DNA of 64,000 bases from Elioraea thermophila (ex Habib et al. 2022) (GTDB lineage Bacteria; Pseudomonadota; Alphaproteobacteria; Acetobacterales; Acetobacteraceae): contig NZ_KZ851831.1 of assembly GCF_003336755.1 (NCBI RefSeq), positions 1-64,000 of the forward strand, in the 5' to 3' direction. The notes under the pieces are model-generated. The model did not search any database. It was not told the DNA's origin and saw nothing but the letters and a program-made list of their open reading frames with translations. Of the stretch, positions 18,088-27,138 are shown in pieces (the first letter of the stretch is position 1; each line of letters opens with the position of its first letter). Made by a program: the position numbers and the translations under genes.

Positions 18088-18714
18088 ATGTCCGCCATGG
18101 CCGAAGCACGTCGCAAGGACGAGACCCAACCGCCCGCGGGCGATGCCCCCGCCGGGCCCGGCCCGGTGGTGGTGAAGAAATACGCCAATCGCCGCCTCTA
18201 CAACACCGAGGCCTCCTCCTACGTCACCCTCGACCATCTGGCGCAGATGGTGAAGGAGGGGCGCGAGTTCGTCGTCTATGACGCGAAGAGCGGGGAGGAC
18301 ATCACCCGCCAGGTGCTGACCCAGATCATCGTCGAGGAGGAGGGCAAGGGGCGAGCCTTGCTTCCGATCGGCTTCCTGCGCCAGCTGATCAGCTTCTACG
18401 GCGACAGCCTGCAGGCGCTGGTGCCGCGCTACCTCGAGATGACGATGGGGGCCTTCGCGCGCCAGCAGGAGCAGATGCGCCGGGCGATGCAGCAGACGAT
18501 GGAGGGGTTCTTCCCCTTCACGATGGAGGAGGTGGGGCGGCAGAACGCGGCGATGCTGGAGCGGGCTTTCGCCTGGTTTACGCCGTTCTATCGCCCCTCG
18601 GCGCAAACTGGGGGTGAGGAGGATCGCGAGGCCGAGCTCGCGCGGCTGCGCGAGGAGGTGGAGCGGCTGAAGGCGGCGCTGGCTTCGCTCGAGAAGGCGC
18701 GGGCGAAGGGCTGA
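18088..18714 (+). CDS. phaR: Polyhydroxyalkanoate synthesis repressor PhaR
   Basis: 208-residue DNA- and PHB-binding repressor that controls phasin and PHA genes according to granule availability. The N-terminal DNA-binding domain is distinctive: VVVKKYANRRLYNTEASSYV, LDHLAQMVKEGREFVVYDAK and ITRQVLTQIIVEEE. The PHB accumulation domain follows (LLPIGFLRQLISFYGDSLQA), then a C-terminal coiled coil (LARLREEVERLKAALASLEK). The ATG at 18088 follows GAGGAAAG. It is divergent from phaE, with a CTGC-N3-GCAG dyad between the starts, as expected for an autoregulated repressor. Confidence 0.96.
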   Translation: MSAMAEARRKDETQPPAGDAPAGPGPVVVKKYANRRLYNTEASSYVTLDHLAQMVKEGREFVVYDAKSGEDITRQVLTQIIVEEEGKGRALLPIGFLRQLISFYGDSLQALVPRYLEMTMGAFARQQEQMRRAMQQTMEGFFPFTMEEVGRQNAAMLERAFAWFTPFYRPSAQTGGEEDREAELARLREEVERLKAALASLEKARAKG

Positions 18715-18742
18715 GCCCGGGTCGGCCGCGGAGCGGCGGATT

Positions 18743-19393
18743 TCAGGCGGCGAGCAGGCGCGGCGCGAGGGAGAGGAGGTCGGCCGGGTGGGCGGCGATG
18801 GCGTCCGCCCCGTCGGCCATGGCGCGCGTGCCGTAGCCCCAGGTGGCGAACACGACGGGGAGTTTCGCGCCCTTGGCCGCTTCGACGTCGTTGCGGTGAT
18901 CGCCCACCATCAGGGCGGAGTCGGGCGCGCCGCCCGCGGCCTCGAGGGTGGCGAGGAGGTGGCGCGGGTCGGGCTTGCGGTAGGGGAAGGTGTCGCCGCC
19001 GCCGATGGCGGCGAAGTGGTGGGTGAGGTGGAGGGCGTCGAGCAGCGCCCGCGTCGCGGCCTCCGGCTTGTTGGTGCAGACGGCGAGGGTGAAGCCGGCA
19101 TCGGCGAGGCGGGAGAGGGTGGCGGCGATGCCGGGGAAGGCCTCGGTGGCGACGGCGGCGTTGGCGGTGTAGTCGGCGAGGAAGGCCTGGAAGGCCGCCT
19201 CGTCGAAGGGGTGGTTGCGGGAGGCGAGGGCCTTCTCGATCAGGGCGCGGGCACCGTCGCCGATCCAGGAGATGATTTCGGCGCGGGTGAAGGGGGGCAG
19301 GCCCAAGGAGGCGGCCATGCGGTCGGCGGCGGCGTGCAGGTCGGGGGCGGAGTCGACGAGCGTGCCGTCGAGGTCGAAGAGGATGGTGGGCAC
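18743..19393 (-). CDS. gph: Phosphoglycolate phosphatase (HAD family)
   Basis: HAD-superfamily hydrolase of about 216 residues; Gph enzymes dephosphorylate 2-phosphoglycolate from oxidative DNA repair or photorespiration. HAD motifs are TILFDLDGTLVDSAPD, VCTNKPEAATRALL, the Lys in FPYRKPDPRHLL, and ALMVGDHRNDVEAAKGA. The start is set at GTG 19393 so that the protein opens with PTILFDLDGTLV; a TTG at 19462 would add 23 Pro/Arg-rich residues. The gene converges on phaR with 28 bp between. Other HAD substrates are possible, but this motif set is typical of Gph. Confidence 0.85.
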   Translation of the reverse strand: MPTILFDLDGTLVDSAPDLHAAADRMAASLGLPPFTRAEIISWIGDGARALIEKALASRNHPFDEAAFQAFLADYTANAAVATEAFPGIAATLSRLADAGFTLAVCTNKPEAATRALLDALHLTHHFAAIGGGDTFPYRKPDPRHLLATLEAAGGAPDSALMVGDHRNDVEAAKGAKLPVVFATWGYGTRAMADGADAIAAHPADLLSLAPRLLAA

Positions 19394-19498
19394 GGGGGCT
19401 GCGGGGTGTGGTTGCGGGTGCTGCGCGGCCCGCCTTGTCGGGGGGCGGGGCGGCGGCGTCAAGCGCTGAGGGTTTGCACAGCGGGGACTGAGCGCAGG

Positions 19499-20452
19499 TC
19501 AGGCGTCCTCGGGCTCGAAGTAGTCCAGATCGACATCCTTGATCTCGATGGTGCGCTTGGTGCGCACGCCGACGTTGTGGCGGATCATCAGGTCGGCCAA
19601 GCGGTCGCCGTCGATCAGCACGATGCGGAGCGAAGGGATGGTGCGCGCCGCCTCCTCGGCTTGGCGGGTGAAAGTGCTGGTGGTGATCAGCACGCCCTTG
19701 TTGGCGCCGCGCATCTGCAGGGCACCGATGAAGTTCTGGATGATCGGGGCACCGACGGCAGCGTCGCCGTACCGTTTCGCCTGCACGTAGATCCGGTCGA
19801 GCCCCAGCCGGTCTTCTTCGATGATGCCGTCGATGCCGCCATCGCCCGCGCCGCCGACCACCTGGGAGGCGCCGCCGGAGCCCGCGCCGTAGCCCAGCGC
19901 CTTCAGCACGTCGAGCACGACGCGTTCGAAGAAGCGGGGCGGCGAGGAACGCAGCCGGGTCAGGATCTCGTCGCGCAGCGCGGTGTCGAGTTCCGCCGCC
20001 GCGAGGTCGAGCCGCTCTTCCGCGGTGGCGGTGACAGCCGGAGACTCCGCGGCACCCGGTGCGCCGACGTGGGCATTCGACGGAGCCTCCGCACCGGCCG
20101 AGGCGCGGGATCGTTCAAGGAACGAACGGAATTCCGGAAAACGCTTCAGGAGATTGGTGTCGATGCGCTCCGGGTTCTCCGCCAAAAGCGCGCGGCCGCG
20201 GTCGGTGATCTCGACCACACCACGACGCGGCTGTCGCACCAACCCGGCCTGCTTCATGTAGGTCTTCGCCCAGCCGGTTCGGCTGTGGATCACCCTCACG
20301 CCCTTGCCGGACGGGATTTCCTGCGCCCGCTCCTCCGGCGTCAGGCGAAACAGATCCGCCATCTCACGCGAGATGTCGCGGATGTGCTTCGGCCCGGCGG
20401 CCACCGACCGAAGCACCGGCAGCATCAGCGTCTCGTAGTCCGGGATCGGCAC
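19499..20452 (-). CDS. mrr: Mrr-type restriction endonuclease
   Basis: 317-residue protein with an N-terminal winged-helix (Mrr_N) domain (PDYETLMLPVLRSVAAGPKH...) and a C-terminal Mrr catalytic domain. The PD-(D/E)xK-like site is visible as GDGGIDGIIEED followed by IYVQAKRYGDAAVG, with a family-type GVLITTSTFTRQAEE afterwards. Mrr enzymes cut methylated foreign DNA and may respond to DNA-condensing stress. No methyltransferase or other restriction gene is next to it, which suits a type IV, methylation-dependent system. It sits between gph and clpA with no sign of a mobile element. Confidence 0.92.
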   Translation of the reverse strand: MPIPDYETLMLPVLRSVAAGPKHIRDISREMADLFRLTPEERAQEIPSGKGVRVIHSRTGWAKTYMKQAGLVRQPRRGVVEITDRGRALLAENPERIDTNLLKRFPEFRSFLERSRASAGAEAPSNAHVGAPGAAESPAVTATAEERLDLAAAELDTALRDEILTRLRSSPPRFFERVVLDVLKALGYGAGSGGASQVVGGAGDGGIDGIIEEDRLGLDRIYVQAKRYGDAAVGAPIIQNFIGALQMRGANKGVLITTSTFTRQAEEAARTIPSLRIVLIDGDRLADLMIRHNVGVRTKRTIEIKDVDLDYFEPEDA

Positions 20453-20532
20453 CCCACCCCTTGTCTGAACACGGAAGGATGGAAAGCGGCGAACCGACCG
20501 TCAAACCGGACGGAAGGCTGGCGGCGGCGAGA

Positions 20533-22884
20533 CTACTCCACCACCTCCGGCGCGCGCTCCTCGTCGCCCTCGCCGGCATCGCCCTCGGGCTTCGGCAACG
20601 CCGCCACCGGCACCTCGATGAAGGTGAAGGTCAGCGTTTTCGTCTCCTCATCCAGCCCCACACGCACCGCACCACCCTTGGCGAGCTTGCCGAACAAGAG
20701 CTCCTCGGCGAGCGGCTTCTTGATGTGCTCCTGGATGACGCGGGCGAGCGGGCGGGCGCCGTAGAGCGGGTCGTAGCCCTTCTCGGCAAGCCAGGCGCGC
20801 GCGGCATCGGTCAGTTCGATGGTGACGTTGCGATCCGCCAACTGCGCCTCGAGCTGCATGACGAACTTGTCGACCACGCGCGCGACGATGTCGGGCGTGA
20901 GGTTGGCGAAAGGAATGATCGCGTCGAGGCGGTTGCGGAACTCGGGGGTGAACATCCGCTTCACCGCCTCCTCGTCCTCGCCCACGCGCACGCTGCGTTC
21001 GAAGCCGATGGCGGGCTTGGCCATGTCGGCCGCGCCGGCGTTCGAGGTCATGATCAGGATCACGTTGCGGAAATCGACCTGCTTGCCGTTGTGGTCGGTG
21101 AGCTTGCCGTGATCCATCACCTGCAGAAGGATGTTGAACAGGTCGGGGTGTGCCTTCTCGATCTCATCGAGGAGCAGCACGCAGTGCGGGTTCTGGTCGA
21201 TCGCGTCCGTCAGCAACCCACCCTGGTCGAAGCCGACATAGCCCGGCGGGGCACCGATCAGGCGCGACACCGAGTGCCGCTCCATGTATTCCGACATGTC
21301 GAAGCGGATGAGCTGGATCCCCAAGGTCTTGGCGAGCTGCTTGGCGACCTCGGTCTTGCCCACCCCGGTGGGGCCGGTGAAGAGGTAGCAGCCGATCGGC
21401 TTCTCGCCGTCGCGCAAGCCCGCGCGGGCGAGCTTGATCGCGGCCGAGAGCGCTTCGATCGCCTTGTCCTGGCCGAACACCATCGCCTTGAGGTCGCGCT
21501 CGAGGTTCTTCAGCACCTCCTTGTCGTCGGCCGAGACCGACTTCGGCGGGATGCGCGCGATCTTGGCGACGATGTCCTCGACGTCCTTCACGGTGACGGT
21601 CTTGCGCCGCTTGTTCTCGGGCAGGAGCATGCGCGCCGCTCCCACCTCGTCGATCACGTCGATCGCCTTGTCGGGCAGCTTGCGGTCGTGGATGTAGCGG
21701 GCGGAGAGCTCGACCGCGGCCTTGATCGCCTCGTCCGTGTAGCGGACCTTGTGGTGCTTCTCGTAGTTGGCCTTCAGCCCCTTGAGGATCTTGATCGTGT
21801 CGTCGATCGAGGGTTCGGCGACGTCGATCTTCTGGAAGCGGCGAACGAGCGCGCGGTCCTTCTCGAAGTAGTTGCGGTACTCCTTGTAGGTGGTGGAGCC
21901 GATGCAGCGCAGCGTGCCGGAAGCCAGCGCCGGCTTGAGCAGGTTGGAGGCGTCCATCGCGCCGCCTGAGGTGGCGCCGGCGCCGATGACGGTGTGGATC
22001 TCGTCGATGAACAGGATGGCGCCCGGCTGGGCCTCGAGCTCGGCAACAACGGCCTTCAGCCGCTCCTCGAAGTCGCCGCGGTAGCGGGTGCCGGCGAGCA
22101 GAGCGCCCATGTCGAGGGCGTAGATGGTGCAGCGGGCCAGCACCTCCGGCACGTCGCCCTCGACGATGCGCTTGGCGAGGCCCTCCGCGATCGCGGTCTT
22201 GCCCACGCCGGGGTCGCCCACGTAGAGTGGGTTGTTTTTGGTGCGCCGGCAGAGGATCTGGATGGTGCGCTCGACCTCCGCCTCGCGGCCGATCAGGGGG
22301 TCGATCTTGCCCTGCGCGGCCTTGCGGTTGAGGTTGATGCAGTAGTTGGCCAAGGCTTCCTGGCCGCGGCGGGAGGACTTCTCCTCGCGGCCCGAGCCTT
22401 CGTCGTCGTGCGACCCCGAGCCTTGGACCGGGCGGCGTTCGGACTTGCCGGGCACCTTGGCGATGCCGTGGCTGATGAAGTTCACTGCATCGAGCCGCGT
22501 CATGTCCTGCTGCTGCAGGTAGTAGACGGCGTGGCTCTCGCGTTCGGAGAACAGGGCGACGAGCACGTTCGCCCCCGTCACCTCATCCCGCCCCGAGGAC
22601 TGGACGTGAATGGCGGCGCGCTGGACGACGCGCTGGAAACCCGCCGTGGGCTTGGGGTCGCCCGGGCGGTCAGTGACCAGGCCGGCGAGGTCCTTGTCGA
22701 GGAACTCGATCAGGTCGCGGCGGAGCTTGTCGATGTCCACCGCGCAGGCCTTGAGCACGGCGGCGGCGTCGGCGTCCTCGGACAGCGACAAGAGGAGGTG
22801 TTCGAGGGTGGCGTATTCGTGGCGTCGTTCGGCGGCGTAGGCGAGGGCGCGATGGAGAGTCTGCTCGAGGTTGCGCGACAGCAT
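20533..22884 (-). CDS. clpA: ATP-dependent Clp protease ATP-binding subunit ClpA
   Basis: 783-residue AAA+ unfoldase that feeds substrates to ClpP. The Clp N-domain ([20 protein letters not shown]) binds ClpS. D1 has Walker [18 protein letters not shown] and Walker [17 protein letters not shown]2 has Walker [18 protein letters not shown] and Walker [16 protein letters not shown]. There is no long ClpB-type middle coil. The IGF-like ClpP-docking loop is represented by [10 protein letters not shown]. clpS is encoded 127 bp upstream on the same strand, the usual pairing. clpP is not in the window. Confidence 0.97.
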   Translation of the reverse strand: MLSRNLEQTLHRALAYAAERRHEYATLEHLLLSLSEDADAAAVLKACAVDIDKLRRDLIEFLDKDLAGLVTDRPGDPKPTAGFQRVVQRAAIHVQSSGRDEVTGANVLVALFSERESHAVYYLQQQDMTRLDAVNFISHGIAKVPGKSERRPVQGSGSHDDEGSGREEKSSRRGQEALANYCINLNRKAAQGKIDPLIGREAEVERTIQILCRRTKNNPLYVGDPGVGKTAIAEGLAKRIVEGDVPEVLARCTIYALDMGALLAGTRYRGDFEERLKAVVAELEAQPGAILFIDEIHTVIGAGATSGGAMDASNLLKPALASGTLRCIGSTTYKEYRNYFEKDRALVRRFQKIDVAEPSIDDTIKILKGLKANYEKHHKVRYTDEAIKAAVELSARYIHDRKLPDKAIDVIDEVGAARMLLPENKRRKTVTVKDVEDIVAKIARIPPKSVSADDKEVLKNLERDLKAMVFGQDKAIEALSAAIKLARAGLRDGEKPIGCYLFTGPTGVGKTEVAKQLAKTLGIQLIRFDMSEYMERHSVSRLIGAPPGYVGFDQGGLLTDAIDQNPHCVLLLDEIEKAHPDLFNILLQVMDHGKLTDHNGKQVDFRNVILIMTSNAGAADMAKPAIGFERSVRVGEDEEAVKRMFTPEFRNRLDAIIPFANLTPDIVARVVDKFVMQLEAQLADRNVTIELTDAARAWLAEKGYDPLYGARPLARVIQEHIKKPLAEELLFGKLAKGGAVRVGLDEETKTLTFTFIEVPVAALPKPEGDAGEGDEERAPEVVE

Positions 22885-23011
22885 CAGGTCCTTCTCCTCC
22901 GCCCGAGGCCGGCCGCGCGTCGGCCGGTCCGGGGTGCGCGCGACGCCACCGTCGCGTCGCGTCCCCTCATCATGCGGGGTGATTGGTGAAAAATGTCAGT
23001 CCCCGCCCGCA

Positions 23012-23344
23012 TCACTCCTTCTCGATGGTGCATTGGAGGGGGTGCTGGTGCTGGCGGGCGAGGTCCATCACCTGCGTCACCTTCGTCTCCGCCACCTCGT
23101 AGGTGTAGACGCCGCACACGCCGACCCCGCGGCGGTGGACGTGCAGCATGATGCGGGTGGCCTCCTCGCGCGACTTGTTGAAGAAGCGCTCGAGCACGTG
23201 GACGACGAACTCCATCGGCGTGTAGTCGTCGTTCAGCATCAAGACCTTGTACATGCTCGGCTTGCGCGTCTTCGGCCGCGCCTTGACGACGACGCCGGTG
23301 TTCGGCGTCTCGCCTGAGCCGTTTCGCTTGTCGGTCTCGCTCAT
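23012..23344 (-). CDS. clpS: ATP-dependent Clp protease adaptor ClpS
   Basis: 110-residue N-end-rule adaptor that delivers proteins with bulky hydrophobic N-termini to ClpA. Typical sequence is [40 protein letters not shown] and [20 protein letters not shown]. The N-terminal extension is flexible and charged, as usual. The ATG at 23344 follows GGGAG. It is upstream of clpA, so the pair is probably expressed together, with some clpA-specific control possible in the 127 bp between them. Confidence 0.96.
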   Translation of the reverse strand: MSETDKRNGSGETPNTGVVVKARPKTRKPSMYKVLMLNDDYTPMEFVVHVLERFFNKSREEATRIMLHVHRRGVGVCGVYTYEVAETKVTQVMDLARQHQHPLQCTIEKE

Positions 23345-23492
23345 CGCTCCCGATGCGGCAATCCGATCGGGCGCACCGTCGCGCCCGCCGTGAAGCATAT
23401 CGGATGCGGGACGCGGGCGGAAAGGGTGTCGCGCCGCAGCCGGCCCGCGCGCACGATCGCGTGTAGAGGACGCGGTGCCGGAGCACGAAAAG

Positions 23493-23521
23493 GGCCCGGC
23501 GGAGGACGTCCGCCGGGCCCG
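23493..23521 (-). terminator. Rho-independent terminator of the phasin gene
   Basis: Perfect 12-bp stem GGGCCCGGCGGA / TCCGCCGGGCCC with a 5-base loop. Read on the minus strand it is followed by TTTTCG. It lies 43 bp past the phasin stop, so the phasin is probably monocistronic. Confidence 0.85.
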
Positions 23522-23563
23522 TGTCGCAGCCGAAACCGTCGAGGCTCGCCCCGCCGAGGCCAA

Positions 23564-24061
23564 TCAGGCGGCGAGGGGGCGGGTCAGCGTGGTGACGGCG
23601 GCGTTGACGCGCTCGGCCACCGGCGCCATCGCCTTCTCGGCGAGCTTCGCCCCGTGCTCCGAGAGCTTGCCGGCCTCGGCGATCATCTTCTCCATCGCCG
23701 CCTTGGCGAAGGTCATCTGCAGCTCCATCGCCTCGCGCAGGCTCTTCGCGGAGGCGAGCGCCTTGGCGTTGGCCATCGTCTCGTCGAAGGCGGTCTGCTG
23801 CGCGGCGAGCAGGGTGCGCGCGATCTCCTGCATGCCTTCCGTCAGCACGGTGGTCGACTTCAGCAGCGCCTCGAGGTTGCCGCGGCCGAGCTCCATCACC
23901 GCCTCGAACTGCTTCTGCGCGGCGGCGACATGCTTGGTCGCCTCCTCCATCTGCGTCTTGAAGGCGGCCTGGGCCTGCTCCATGCCGGCCTTCACCTGGT
24001 CCATGGTCTTCTCGGCCACCTCGGCGGTGGTCTCGACGATCGCCTTGTTCTTCGTGGTCAT
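23564..24061 (-). CDS. Phasin
   Basis: 165-residue, almost wholly helical, Ala/Glu/Lys-rich amphipathic protein without a signal peptide, matching the phasin family (Phasin_2 type). Typical stretches are AEKTMDQVKAGMEQAQAAFK, AQKQFEAVMELGRGNLEALL and AMELQMTFAKAAMEKMIAEA. Phasins coat PHA granules and control granule size and number. The ATG at 24061 has AAGGAG upstream; an upstream frame from 24127 is unlikely because it reads through operator sequence. Two PhaR-type dyads lie upstream and a strong terminator lies downstream, so it is a single gene under PhaR control. Confidence 0.93.
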   Translation of the reverse strand: MTTKNKAIVETTAEVAEKTMDQVKAGMEQAQAAFKTQMEEATKHVAAAQKQFEAVMELGRGNLEALLKSTTVLTEGMQEIARTLLAAQQTAFDETMANAKALASAKSLREAMELQMTFAKAAMEKMIAEAGKLSEHGAKLAEKAMAPVAERVNAAVTTLTRPLAA

Positions 24062-24097
24062 GGCGGGGCTCCTTTGCTGACTGACCGAAGGGCTTTG

Positions 24098-24108
24098 CTG
24101 CACCGCAG
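24098..24108. promoter_or_regulatory. Putative PhaR operator, phasin proximal
   Basis: CTGC-ACC-GCAG, identical to the 11-mer in front of phaR, 37 bp upstream of the phasin start. It lies downstream of the likely -35 (TTGACA, minus strand, 24141-24146), where bound PhaR would block transcription. Confidence 0.72.
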
Positions 24109-24154
24109 CATGGCAGCGAATTCGCAAAACTCATGCCCGCTGTCAAGGCTTTTG

Positions 24155-24165
24155 TTGCATCGCAG
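24155..24165. promoter_or_regulatory. Putative PhaR operator, distal, one mismatch
   Basis: TTGC-ATC-GCAG, a one-mismatch version of CTGC-N3-GCAG, 57 bp from the proximal site and just upstream of the TTGACA at 24141-24146. It lies between the divergent phasin and carboxypeptidase genes and may help loop or stabilise PhaR binding. Confidence 0.5.
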
Positions 24166-24335
24166 CATGAGGCGTTGCGGCCACAGTCGCTGAAGCAAAC
24201 GCCCGGAACCTCTTGTCTTTGCCGCATTCCGGCTGGACAGGGGCAGAAACCGGCCACTACCGTTCCGCTCTCTGCCGATTCGGCCCCAACGCCGGAGCCA
24301 GCCATGCTTGCCTTCGCCGCCCCTGCGTGCGCCCG

Positions 24336-25574
24336 ATGCGACGGCTGATCGCAGCCTCCCTAGTCGCGGTCGCGGTGGCCGCTGGTAAGCCTGTACACGC
24401 GCAGATCGGCAGCGACCGCTACGCCTCGATCGTGATCGACGCCGGCACGGGGCGCGTGCTGTCGGCGGTCAACGCGGATGCGCCGCGCCACCCCGCCAGC
24501 CTCACCAAGATGATGACCGCCTACATGGTGTTCGAGGCGGTGCGGAACCGGCGCGTCACCTGGTCGACCCCCGTCGTCTTCTCCGCCCACGCCGCCGCCC
24601 AGTCGCCCTCCAAGCTCGGCCTGCCGGCGGGCACGCGGATCACACTCGAGGAAGCGGCCCTCGCGCTCATCACCCGCTCGGCCAACGACGCCGCGGCCGC
24701 CATCGCCGAGACGCTCGCCGGCACGGAGGCGAACTTCGCCCGGCTGATGACGCTGCGCGCGCGCAGCCTCGGCATGACCAGCACCACCTTCCGCAACGCC
24801 TCCGGCCTGCCGCATCCTGAGCAGATCACCACCGCGCGCGACATGGCCGTGCTGGGGCTGCGCCTGATTCAGGACTTCCCGACCGAGTACCGCCTGTTCT
24901 CCACCACCGAGACCCGGGTGCGCAACCTGCGTCTGCACAATCACAATCGCATGTTGCTCAACTATGAGGGGGCGGACGGGATCAAGACCGGCTTCATCCG
25001 CGCCTCGGGGTTCAATCTGGTCGCCTCCGCCGTGCGCGACGGGCGGCGGCTGGTCGGTGTCGTCATGGGCGGAGCGAGTTCCGCCGAGCGCGACGAGCAC
25101 ATGGCCGACCTGCTCGACCAGGGCTTCGGAGCGAGTGGGGTGCGGGTGGCGCAGGCCGGGCCGCCGGTCGCCCTCCTTCCCCGCGCCCGCGCCGAGACCG
25201 CGCGCCCGGAGCCGCAGCGCCAGGCCGCGGCCCGTCCCCCGGCCCCGCCCCCTCGGCAGGCCGCGCCGCCCGCCACCTGGGCCGTGCAGGTCGGCGCCTT
25301 CTCCGACCGCGCCGGAGCCCACAGCGCGGCCGTCAACGCCCGCCGAACCCTCGGCGCCGGCACGGTGGCGGTGCAGCAGGCTCGGGTCGGCAACCGCACG
25401 GTCTGGCGGGCGCGGGTGACCGGCCTGACGGAAGCCGACGCCCGCCGGCTCTGCGCCCAGCGCGCCAAGAGCCGGCAGGAATGCGCACTGATCCGGCCCG
25501 CCGGCCCCGCCGCCGCGCCCCCCACCGGGGCGCGCCGCACCGCCGAGGCTTCCGCCGCCGCGCCGCGCGGCTGA
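24336..25574 (+). CDS. D-alanyl-D-alanine carboxypeptidase (PBP5/6 type) with SPOR domain
   Basis: 412-residue exported serine carboxypeptidase that trims the terminal D-Ala of peptidoglycan pentapeptides. A signal peptide ends near KPVHAQ. Catalytic motifs are SLTK (55-58), SAN (115-117) and KTG (217-219). After a Pro/Arg-rich linker (about 280-310) comes a SPOR domain: WAVQVGAFSDRAGAHSAAVN ... RVTGLTEADARRLC. SPOR domains bind glycan strands stripped of stem peptides at the division septum, so this enzyme is probably drawn to division sites. PBP5-like members with a SPOR tail are common in alphaproteobacteria. The C-terminal end is Ala/Pro-rich and probably disordered. Confidence 0.92.
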   Translation: MRRLIAASLVAVAVAAGKPVHAQIGSDRYASIVIDAGTGRVLSAVNADAPRHPASLTKMMTAYMVFEAVRNRRVTWSTPVVFSAHAAAQSPSKLGLPAGTRITLEEAALALITRSANDAAAAIAETLAGTEANFARLMTLRARSLGMTSTTFRNASGLPHPEQITTARDMAVLGLRLIQDFPTEYRLFSTTETRVRNLRLHNHNRMLLNYEGADGIKTGFIRASGFNLVASAVRDGRRLVGVVMGGASSAERDEHMADLLDQGFGASGVRVAQAGPPVALLPRARAETARPEPQRQAAARPPAPPPRQAAPPATWAVQVGAFSDRAGAHSAAVNARRTLGAGTVAVQQARVGNRTVWRARVTGLTEADARRLCAQRAKSRQECALIRPAGPAAAPPTGARRTAEASAAAPRG

Positions 25575-25586
25575 TCGCCCCGCCCG

Positions 25587-26714
25587 TCAGCGCATCGCGC
25601 CGCGCGCGTCGATCGGGAACAGGGTCTCCACCCGCCCGGCACGGACGGCGACGAACCAGTCGTGCCGATCCACCGTCGGGTCGCAGTGACCGGGGATGAG
25701 GCGGAGCTTCTCTCCGAGCTTCGGCCCGGTGACGGTCGCCGGATCCCAGGCGAGGGTGAGGTGCTCGTCGGAGGCGCCGGTCACCGTGACGCCGGGCAGG
25801 TCGGCCACCAGCGGCAGGCCGGAATCGATCGCCACCCCCTTGTGGCCGACATCGAGCACCGCCCGGCCCGGGGCGGGCGCGCTGATCACGGTGGCGAGCA
25901 CGAAGAGGGCCTGGGCGAAGTCGCGCACCGGCGCGCCGGTGGCATCGAGATTGCGGGCGTAGTCGGCATCCATCAGCGCGTAGGAGCCGACCTGCAGCTC
26001 CGTCCACACCCCGGCGGCGAGTTCGTGCGCGAAGGCGCCCGTCCCCCCGCCGGAGACGATCCTCGCGTGCAGGCCGCGCTCGGTGAGGGCGGCGAGGGTC
26101 TCCCGCACGGCGGCGGCGGCGTGTGCGATCGCCGCTTTCCGCTCGGCGTCGCTGCGCAGGTGCTGCGCCTTGCCGTGATAGGCCTGCAGCCCGGCGAAGC
26201 CGAGCCGGGTGGAGTGCGCCACCCGCTCGGCCAGCGCGGCGGCGGGGGCGCCGGGGGCGATGCCGCAGCGGCCCTGGCCGACGTCGATCTCGACCAGCAC
26301 CTCGATCCGCGCCCCGCAGGCCTCCGCCGCCCGCTCGAGCGCCCAGACCTGCTCGGCGTCGTCCACACAGACCATCACCTCGGCGAGCCGGGTGAGCCCC
26401 ATCAGCCGCCGCAGCTTGGCGTCGCCCCAGACCTCGTTGGAGACGAGCACGCTGCCCACGCCGCCCCAGACGAGGGCCTCGGCCTCGCCCACCTTCTGCA
26501 CACAGGCGCCGACCGCGCCGCGCGCGACCTGCATCCGTGCGATGGTGGACGACTTGTGCGTCTTCGCGTGCGGGCGCAGCGCCACCCCGGTGCCGGCGAC
26601 GCGCGCCGCCATCGCATCGAGGTTCGCTTCGAAGGCGTCGAGGTCGAGGAGCAGGGCCGGGGTGTCGATGGCGTCGACGGCATCGCCCGGCAGGGCCGGG
26701 GGGGCGAGGGGCAT
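25587..26714 (-). CDS. D-threonine aldolase / D-serine dehydratase-like PLP enzyme
   Basis: 375-residue fold-type III PLP enzyme with an N-terminal alanine-racemase barrel and a C-terminal D-serine-dehydratase-like domain. The PLP lysine lies in VALRPHAKTHKSSTIAR. IDVGQGRCGIAPG and the SGGGTGAF phosphate loop follow. The C-terminal metal site is in LIPGHCDPTVDRHDWF (His and Cys ligands). Members cleave D-threonine or other D-3-hydroxyamino acids, or dehydrate D-serine; which applies cannot be told here. The start is at ATG 26714 (MPLAPPAL...), since upstream sequence in frame is Pro-rich and lies in the regulatory region of the next gene. Confidence 0.88.
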   Translation of the reverse strand: MPLAPPALPGDAVDAIDTPALLLDLDAFEANLDAMAARVAGTGVALRPHAKTHKSSTIARMQVARGAVGACVQKVGEAEALVWGGVGSVLVSNEVWGDAKLRRLMGLTRLAEVMVCVDDAEQVWALERAAEACGARIEVLVEIDVGQGRCGIAPGAPAAALAERVAHSTRLGFAGLQAYHGKAQHLRSDAERKAAIAHAAAAVRETLAALTERGLHARIVSGGGTGAFAHELAAGVWTELQVGSYALMDADYARNLDATGAPVRDFAQALFVLATVISAPAPGRAVLDVGHKGVAIDSGLPLVADLPGVTVTGASDEHLTLAWDPATVTGPKLGEKLRLIPGHCDPTVDRHDWFVAVRAGRVETLFPIDARGAMR

Positions 26715-26799
26715 GGCGGTCCGTTGGCTGACTGAATGAGGGGTTACCGCGACGTTAGCCTCAGGCGCCGGGGCCGGCGAGGGGGCAGGAAGCGGGGGT

Positions 26800-26816
26800 T
26801 GTCGGAGAATTTTACA
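26800..26816. promoter_or_regulatory. Upstream activator site 1 (TGTCGGA-N4-TTTACA)
   Basis: 17-mer with the form TGTCGGA-N4-TTTACA, about 260 bp upstream of the sigma-54 -24 element. It shares every fixed base with the second copy at 26979. The 424-bp gap between 26714 and 27139 holds only these sites and the promoter; I see no gene in it. Confidence 0.65.
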
Positions 26817-26978
26817 GCCCTCCGGTACGGGATCTTGCCCGGCTTCGTCCCCGGTGGCGGCGCCTCGGGCACGCAAAGGCCAGGGTTTCGTCCGGGAAAT
26901 CAATGGCCTGGTCGGCTTCACCCGGTGCCGGCAACAGGGCGAACGCCTCCGTTCGGCCCAGGCCGAGGCCCATGCCCC

Positions 26979-26995
26979 TGTCGGAATTCTTTACA
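26979..26995. promoter_or_regulatory. Upstream activator site 2 (TGTCGGA-N4-TTTACA)
   Basis: Second copy of the 17-mer, differing from the first only in the four central bases. It ends 63 bp before the -24 element of the sigma-54 promoter, a normal distance for an enhancer-binding activator. The outer TGT/ACA bases are dyad-symmetric, as expected for a dimeric regulator. Confidence 0.68.
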
Positions 26996-27058
26996 CCGGC
27001 GCGGCGTTGGGCCGTGTCCCTGTCGTGAACCCGTTGATTTTCAAGACGCCAGCACAAG

Positions 27059-27074
27059 TGGCACGTAACTTGCT
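27059..27074 (+). promoter_or_regulatory. Sigma-54 promoter of the PEP-CTERM gene
   Basis: TGGCACG-TAAC-TTGCT matches the RpoN consensus TGGCACG-N4-TTGCW exactly, with the invariant GG and GC at the right spacing. The start codon of the PEP-CTERM gene is 65 bp downstream. RpoN promoters need an enhancer-binding protein; two matched upstream sites are present. Confidence 0.88.
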
Positions 27075-27138
27075 TAGCGAGCGTCAACATACAATTGCCC
27101 CGCATCCAGGGGATGGTGGAGGAAGCAAAGGGGTTGCA

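Noticed and set aside
20461-21969. Long open frame (about 500 residues) on the plus strand opposite clpA
   Set aside because: It is the antisense shadow of a certain gene. Composition is His/Arg/Asp/Leu-rich with no domain, as expected for reverse-complement reading of GC-rich codons.
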